DNA of 64,000 bases from Anaerolineae bacterium (lineage in GTDB: Bacteria > Chloroflexota > Anaerolineae > Aggregatilineales > Phototrophicaceae), in NCBI GenBank assembly GCA_022824465.1, contig JAJDZV010000001.1, forward strand, positions 62,001 through 126,000. The letters run 5' to 3'. The position numbers and the translations under genes are program-made. Under the pieces are notes generated by a model. It worked only from the letters and a program-made list of their open reading frames with translations. It had not been told where the DNA came from and ran no database searches. This document shows, piece after piece, positions 60,417 to 64,000 of the stretch. How positions within the stretch are numbered: position 1 is the first letter of the stretch; the number at the start of each line of letters is the position of its first letter.

Positions 60417-60881
60417 CTTTCTACATCAGCCTGTGCTTTCCTCCCATGTGGCGCGGCTTGAAATCTATGTCTACGCTGCAAAAGCAAGACCAAGCAAGTC
60501 ATGAGAATGACTGCCGCTGAAACGCACTCGCCAGCCTCATCGAAACCATGTAGGGGCGAGCCGGTGGACGCTGTTGAAGATCCTGTTTCACCACCGCCCC
60601 AAATCCCTCCCTCACATAGAGGCTGGGGCTTTCACGGCTCGTTTTGGGGCAAGCAAGCTCCCCTTCCCTCTTGATGGGGGCAAGGGGCCGGGGAATGAGA
60701 GTGTTTTTCAACGGACTCCGGTGGCTCGCCCGAGTTTTCGCGATGAGTTCATCCAGCGATTCACAGAATCACCCCTACAACTCTCCCGCTTCTTCGCTCT
60801 AAGCTCCTAGAGAGATTTGCGCAGGCAGACATGCCTGCGACACGCTAACGAGTGGGGGCGCCCTGCAAGGATATCCGCTTC
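60417..60881. other. Intergenic region between tRNA-Leu and the ABC transporter: nested repeat elements
   Basis: I see no gene here. The first 130 bp are ordinary sequence. A dispersed GGGCGAGCC repeat starts at 60551 and is interrupted by a 150-bp element (60568-60717). The interrupted repeat resumes at 60718 (GGTGGCTCGCCCGAG). Confidence 0.7.
60568..60717. mobile_element. MITE-like 150-bp element, copy 1, with 7-bp target duplication
   Basis: The element starts ACGCTGTTGAA and ends TTCAACGGACT, an imperfect terminal inverted repeat. It is flanked by CCGGTGG on both sides (60561-60567 and 60718-60724), as a target-site duplication should be. Removing it and one CCGGTGG restores an uninterrupted hairpin repeat. 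It has no coding capacity, and its interior is rich in G and C runs. A second copy lies at 63677. Confidence 0.75.
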
Positions 60882-62618
60882 CTAAGGCGCCAACTGCAAG
60901 TTGTGCAAGCGCGCGTATATCCCGTTCGACTCCAGCAGCTGATCGTGGCTGCCCTGTTCGCAGATGCCATCCGCCGTCAGCACCAGGATGCGGTCGGCAT
61001 TGCGGATGGTCGACAAGCGGTGGGCGATGACCAGCGTGGTGCGATTCTCGATCAGGCGCTCAAGCGACTGCTGCACGACGCGCTCGCTCACGTTGTCGAG
61101 CGCGCTCGTCGCTTCATCGAGGATGATCAGCGGCGGATCTTTCAGGAAGAGGCGCGCGATGCTCAGGCGCTGACGCTGGCCCGCCGAGAGTTTGATGCCG
61201 CGCTGCCCGATTTCAGTGTCATAGCCCTGCGGCAGCGCCATGATGAATTCGTGCGCATTGGCTCTCTGGGCGGCGCCAACGATCTCGTCGCGGGGCGCGT
61301 CCGGCTTGCCATAGCGGATATTCTCGGCGACGGTCGCCCCAAAGAGATAGACATCCTGGTCGACCGTGCCGATGTTCCGGCGCAGTGAGGCCAGGCTGTA
61401 CTCGCGAATGTCGACGCCGTCGAGGATGATGCCGCCGCTGGACACATCGTAGAAGCGCGGAATCAAGGCGCCCAAGGTCGTCTTGCCCACGCCCGACGCG
61501 CCGACCAGCGCCACATATTCGCCGACCGCGATATGCAGCGACAGATCGCGAAAGACTACGCCAAAGTCGTCGCGGTAGCCGAAGGTGACATTCCGCAACT
61601 CCAGCTCGCCGCGCAGCCGCGCCGGGGACAGCGCCTGGCTGGGCTCCTGAATCGCCGGCGGCAATTCCAGCATATCCATAAAGCGCTGAAAACCGGTGAT
61701 GCCCTCCTGAAACCAGCGCGCGAAATTGACCAGCCGCCTGATCGGCTCGATCAGTATGCCGACATAGAGCAGGAAGGTGATCAGGTCCGGCAAGTCCAGA
61801 GAGGCATGCACGATGGCGACAGCGCCGAAGACCACCACCACGATCGTCATCAGCTGCGAAAAAGCCTCCATGCCGCCATAGAATAGTCCTTCACTTCTGT
61901 ATTCGAGGCGCCGGCTCTCGACGAAGCGCGCGTTCGCCGCGTCAAACTTGGCTTGCTCCAGCGGCTCGTTGGCGAAGGACTGCACAACGCGAATGCCGGA
62001 CAGCGAGTCCTCAATCTGGGCGTTGACCTGCGCTACTCGCTCCTTGCTCAGCCGCAGCGCGCGATTCATCTTGCGATTGAAATGCAGCGAATACACAAAC
62101 ATCAGCGGCAAGAAGAGCACGACGATGACGCTAAGCGTCGGATTGATGCTCAAGGTGATGAGGAAGACGCCGCTGAACTTCACCAACCCGATGAAGACAT
62201 CCTCCGGACCGTGATGATAAAGCTCGGAAAGCGCCCAAAGGTCGTTGGTGATCCGCGACATCAGCGTGCCGGTCTTTTGGTCATCATAGAAGCTGAAGGA
62301 CAACTTCTGCAAATGCGCGAAGAGCTCCCGCCGCATATCGCTCTCCATCATAGCGCCCATCATGTGCCCCTTGTAATCGACAAAGAGATTGCAGAGCGTA
62401 TGCGCCAAGACCAGCGCCAGCATGACCGCCGCCATCAGGGCGATATCCCGCAATTGATCGGGCGCGCCGGCCTCGAGCAGGTTCTGCGTGATATGGCGGA
62501 CGCAGAGCGGCAATACCAGGGTAATCGCCGAGATGATGAAGGCGCAGCACAGATCAAGCGCCAGCAAGCGCTTGTAAGGACCATAGAACGACAGAAACTT
62601 CTTGACGCGTGAGCTCAA
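60882..62618 (-). CDS. ABC exporter, fused permease and ATPase
   Basis: The 578-residue half-transporter has six helices in its N-terminal part (LLALDLCCAFIISAITLVLP onward) with the TMD coupling loop. The nucleotide-binding domain has Walker A GASGVGKTTLGAL (about residue 375), Q-loop VDQDVYLFG, signature LSAGQRQRLSIARL, Walker B LIILDEATSALD, and the switch His in VIAHRLSTI. It would work as a homodimer to export lipids, peptides or drugs. The start is TTG at 62618 with a strong AAGGAG site 7 nt upstream. The gene stands alone. Confidence 0.9.
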   Translation of the reverse strand: MSSRVKKFLSFYGPYKRLLALDLCCAFIISAITLVLPLCVRHITQNLLEAGAPDQLRDIALMAAVMLALVLAHTLCNLFVDYKGHMMGAMMESDMRRELFAHLQKLSFSFYDDQKTGTLMSRITNDLWALSELYHHGPEDVFIGLVKFSGVFLITLSINPTLSVIVVLFLPLMFVYSLHFNRKMNRALRLSKERVAQVNAQIEDSLSGIRVVQSFANEPLEQAKFDAANARFVESRRLEYRSEGLFYGGMEAFSQLMTIVVVVFGAVAIVHASLDLPDLITFLLYVGILIEPIRRLVNFARWFQEGITGFQRFMDMLELPPAIQEPSQALSPARLRGELELRNVTFGYRDDFGVVFRDLSLHIAVGEYVALVGASGVGKTTLGALIPRFYDVSSGGIILDGVDIREYSLASLRRNIGTVDQDVYLFGATVAENIRYGKPDAPRDEIVGAAQRANAHEFIMALPQGYDTEIGQRGIKLSAGQRQRLSIARLFLKDPPLIILDEATSALDNVSERVVQQSLERLIENRTTLVIAHRLSTIRNADRILVLTADGICEQGSHDQLLESNGIYARLHNLQLAP

Positions 62619-62760
62619 AAGCAGGCTCCTTGACTAGTTGCCCGGCAGATTATACCAGCAGCAAAACTCGGGCTTGCGCGACTTCGCACATTTGTGCTAC
62701 ACTAGTATTTGATATGAGATATACTGCTTATATCTATCTATGAAAGATGGTGACTCAGAT

Positions 62761-63636
62761 ATGAGAACTCGACTATTGCTGCTTCTGACAACTGCGATCT
62801 GTTGCGCCGGCTGCAGCGCCCTCGCCACCGAAATAAGCGATGAAATGGCGCCGCAAGTCAGCACTGATGTGGCCATCCAGGTTGGGACTGAAGTAGCCAT
62901 ACAAGTTGGTACTGCAATCGCTGGACCTCCGACGCTGGAATCAGCGCCCGCTGATCACCCTGGAGACTTAGCAGGGCTGCCCTACGATTGCGACTCAAAG
63001 ACCTGCGGGCAGATGTCGTCATGCGAAGAAGCGGTATATAAACTCTACGTATGCGGCCACCGGGCGCGCGACGCCAACAATGATGGCGTGCCCTGCGAAT
63101 CGCTCTGCCGCGGCGCGAATGTCCCGGCTATCGCCACCAGTTTTGCCGGCATATCGCCAACGCCCCTGCCAACTTTGCCGCCCATCGCCGAATCCCAGCC
63201 AAGCGCGAGCGGAGGCGCGCCCGGCACGAGTGAAACCGCGCTGGTCACGCGCGTCATTGACGGCGACACGATTGACGTCCAGCTAAAGGGCCGGACCGAG
63301 CGCATCCGCTATGTGCAGATCAATACGCCCGAGCGCGATGAACCCTGCTTTGATGAATCGACGCAGGCGAACGCCAATCTGGTCGCCGGCAAGACCGTGC
63401 GCCTGGAGCATAGCAAGCGCTTGACCGATCCATTCGGACGGCTGCTGCATTATGTCCATGTCGGCGATATCATGGTCGAGCGCGTCCTGGTCGAGCAAGG
63501 GTACGCCGAGGTCGTGCTTTACCCGCCCAACGATCAGTATTACGAGGAATTCAAGCGGCTCGAAGCGGAAGCGGCGGCGGCCGGGCGCGGCTGTCACCCG
63601 ACGGGCATCTTCGACGACGGCACATTCGAGCGTTAG
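62761..63636 (+). CDS. Lipoprotein with Excalibur-like and thermonuclease (SNase) domains
   Basis: The protein has a lipoprotein signal peptide ending in CCAGCS (lipobox-type Cys). Then comes a short tandem repeat (VAIQVGTE, VAIQVGTA). An Excalibur-type calcium-binding segment holds paired Cys and the motif ARDANNDGVPCESLC. A Pro/Ser linker precedes a C-terminal SNase domain with VTRVIDGDTIDVQLKGR, RYVQINTPERDEP (catalytic Asp/Arg/Glu region), DPFGRLLHYVHVGD and VERVLVEQGYAEV. It would be an extracellular, calcium-dependent nuclease. The ATG at 62761 fits the signal peptide better than the ATG at 62740. Confidence 0.88.
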   Translation: MRTRLLLLLTTAICCAGCSALATEISDEMAPQVSTDVAIQVGTEVAIQVGTAIAGPPTLESAPADHPGDLAGLPYDCDSKTCGQMSSCEEAVYKLYVCGHRARDANNDGVPCESLCRGANVPAIATSFAGISPTPLPTLPPIAESQPSASGGAPGTSETALVTRVIDGDTIDVQLKGRTERIRYVQINTPERDEPCFDESTQANANLVAGKTVRLEHSKRLTDPFGRLLHYVHVGDIMVERVLVEQGYAEVVLYPPNDQYYEEFKRLEAEAAAAGRGCHPTGIFDDGTFER

Positions 63637-63676
63637 TGTTGGAAAACTTTGGCGCAAATCGCGGGCGGCTTTACCG

Positions 63677-63825
63677 GCGCTGTTGAATATCCTTCTTCAG
63701 CCCCACCCCAAACCCTCCCCTTTACAGCGGGAGGGGCTATCACGGCTCGTTTTGGGGAAAGCAAGCTCCCCTTCCCTCTTGATGGGGGCAAGGGGCCGGG
63801 GCATGGGGGTGTCTTTCAGCGGTCT
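63677..63825. mobile_element. MITE-like element, copy 2
   Basis: This is about 80 percent identical by eye to 60568-60717. It starts GCGCTGTTGAATATCC, with the shared core CTCGTTTTGGGG and GATGGGGGCAAGGGGCCGGG, and ends TTTCAGCGGTCT. Clear 7-bp target duplications are not visible. The flanking GAGTCGCCCTTACAT looks like half of an inverted dispersed repeat, so this copy too may sit beside that repeat. Confidence 0.65.
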
Positions 63826-63910
63826 CTTTCGAGTCGCCCTTACATCTCCAATATGGGTTGCGTTAGAGTTAGCGCCAGCGACGACAACTGACATGAGACA
63901 GCTCCGAACG

Positions 63911-64000
63911 ATGGCGGTGAAGCGACTGTTATACTACCCGGAAGACGAGACGCGCCTGCGGCAAGTGAGCCGGCGCGTGTCGAACGTGAAGAACAAGCGG
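63911..64000 (+). CDS. def: Peptide deformylase, N-terminal part only
   Basis: The first 30 codons read MAVKRLLYYPEDETRLRQVS and on, the standard N-terminus of peptide deformylase (M-R-L-L-Y/xYP-D...LR-x-V). The gene runs off the right edge, so the metal-binding motifs are not visible. An ATG at 63893 would add six residues. The enzyme removes the formyl group from the first methionine. Confidence 0.7.
   Translation, partial: MAVKRLLYYPEDETRLRQVSRRVSNVKNKR

Noticed and set aside
60236-60520. Plus- and minus-strand ORFs across the tRNA-Leu gene
   Set aside because: They cross a well-folded tRNA with its own promoter.
1-64000. CRISPR array, rRNA operon, insertion sequence transposase, phage integrase and riboswitches
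   Set aside because: None seen on either strand. No repeat-spacer array of 24-40 bp units, no 16S/23S motifs, and no DDE or tyrosine recombinase signatures noticed.

Overview
The window is 64 kb of bacterial DNA. It is mostly GC-rich, densely coded on both strands, and has scattered AT-richer islands. TTG and GTG starts are frequent and 4-nt gene overlaps (ATGA/GTGA) are common. No rRNA, transposase or integrase gene is visible. The single tRNA is tRNA-Leu(UAA). No phylogenetic marker is decisive. Gene content (YfhO-type membrane proteins, an aerobic CO-dehydrogenase-like large subunit, tandem branched-chain amino acid binding proteins, a PKTIDND-type phosphofructokinase, Uma2 and PIN/DUF5615 modules, dispersed TGTAGGGGCGA hairpin repeats) would fit an uncultivated Chloroflexota of Anaerolineae type. 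That is an inference.

Layout. 1-1.8 kb: two paralogous periplasmic amino acid binding proteins. 2.0-4.5 kb: an AT-richer putative RiPP locus with an FxsB-like radical SAM/SPASM maturase fused to a HExxH domain, preceded by a 59-residue His/Arg-rich candidate precursor. 4.7-7.9 kb: ThpR, an MFS transporter, an unknown protein and an HpcH/HpaI aldolase. 7.9-10.1 kb: restriction-modification locus 1. 10.1-25.1 kb: housekeeping and metabolic genes (phosphofructokinase, TrmH-like methylase, nuclease/phosphatase, isochorismatase, a glycosyltransferase-YfhO-VOC operon, MBL hydrolase, aminomutase-like enzyme, epimerase), then a small gene with an in-frame amber codon next to a DUF2335 gene. 25.1-28.3 kb: a membrane protein and two tandem VapBC modules built around a 172-bp near-identical repeat. 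28.4-38.8 kb: a secreted HExxH protein, orphan CoxL-like oxidase, rhodanese, epimerase, DUF433/DUF5615 pair, a coiled-coil membrane protein, amidohydrolase and PdxA.

38.9-43.2 kb: three tandem paralogous secreted acidic proteins. Together they carry eight copies of a roughly 100-residue repeat, each bracketed by two cysteines. I do not recognise this family. 43.2-49.3 kb: PlsY, methionine aminopeptidase, a glyoxalase-like protein, restriction-modification locus 2 and RecD2. 49.7-59.8 kb: a discontinuous phage-like cassette (prohead protease-capsid fusion, head-tail connector, tail and hub-like proteins). It is interleaved with a DUF6941-HicAB island, an MFS transporter with a stand-alone TipAS protein, and a 173-bp direct repeat. 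59.9-64 kb: a small membrane protein, tRNA-Leu with a near-consensus promoter, an ABC exporter, a secreted nuclease and the start of peptide deformylase. Two copies of a 150-bp MITE-like element lie here, one inserted inside another repeat.

Best candidates for undescribed biology are the radical SAM/HExxH maturase with its His-rich precursor, the three-gene Cys-paired repeat family, and the phage-derived cassette with a fused protease-capsid gene.
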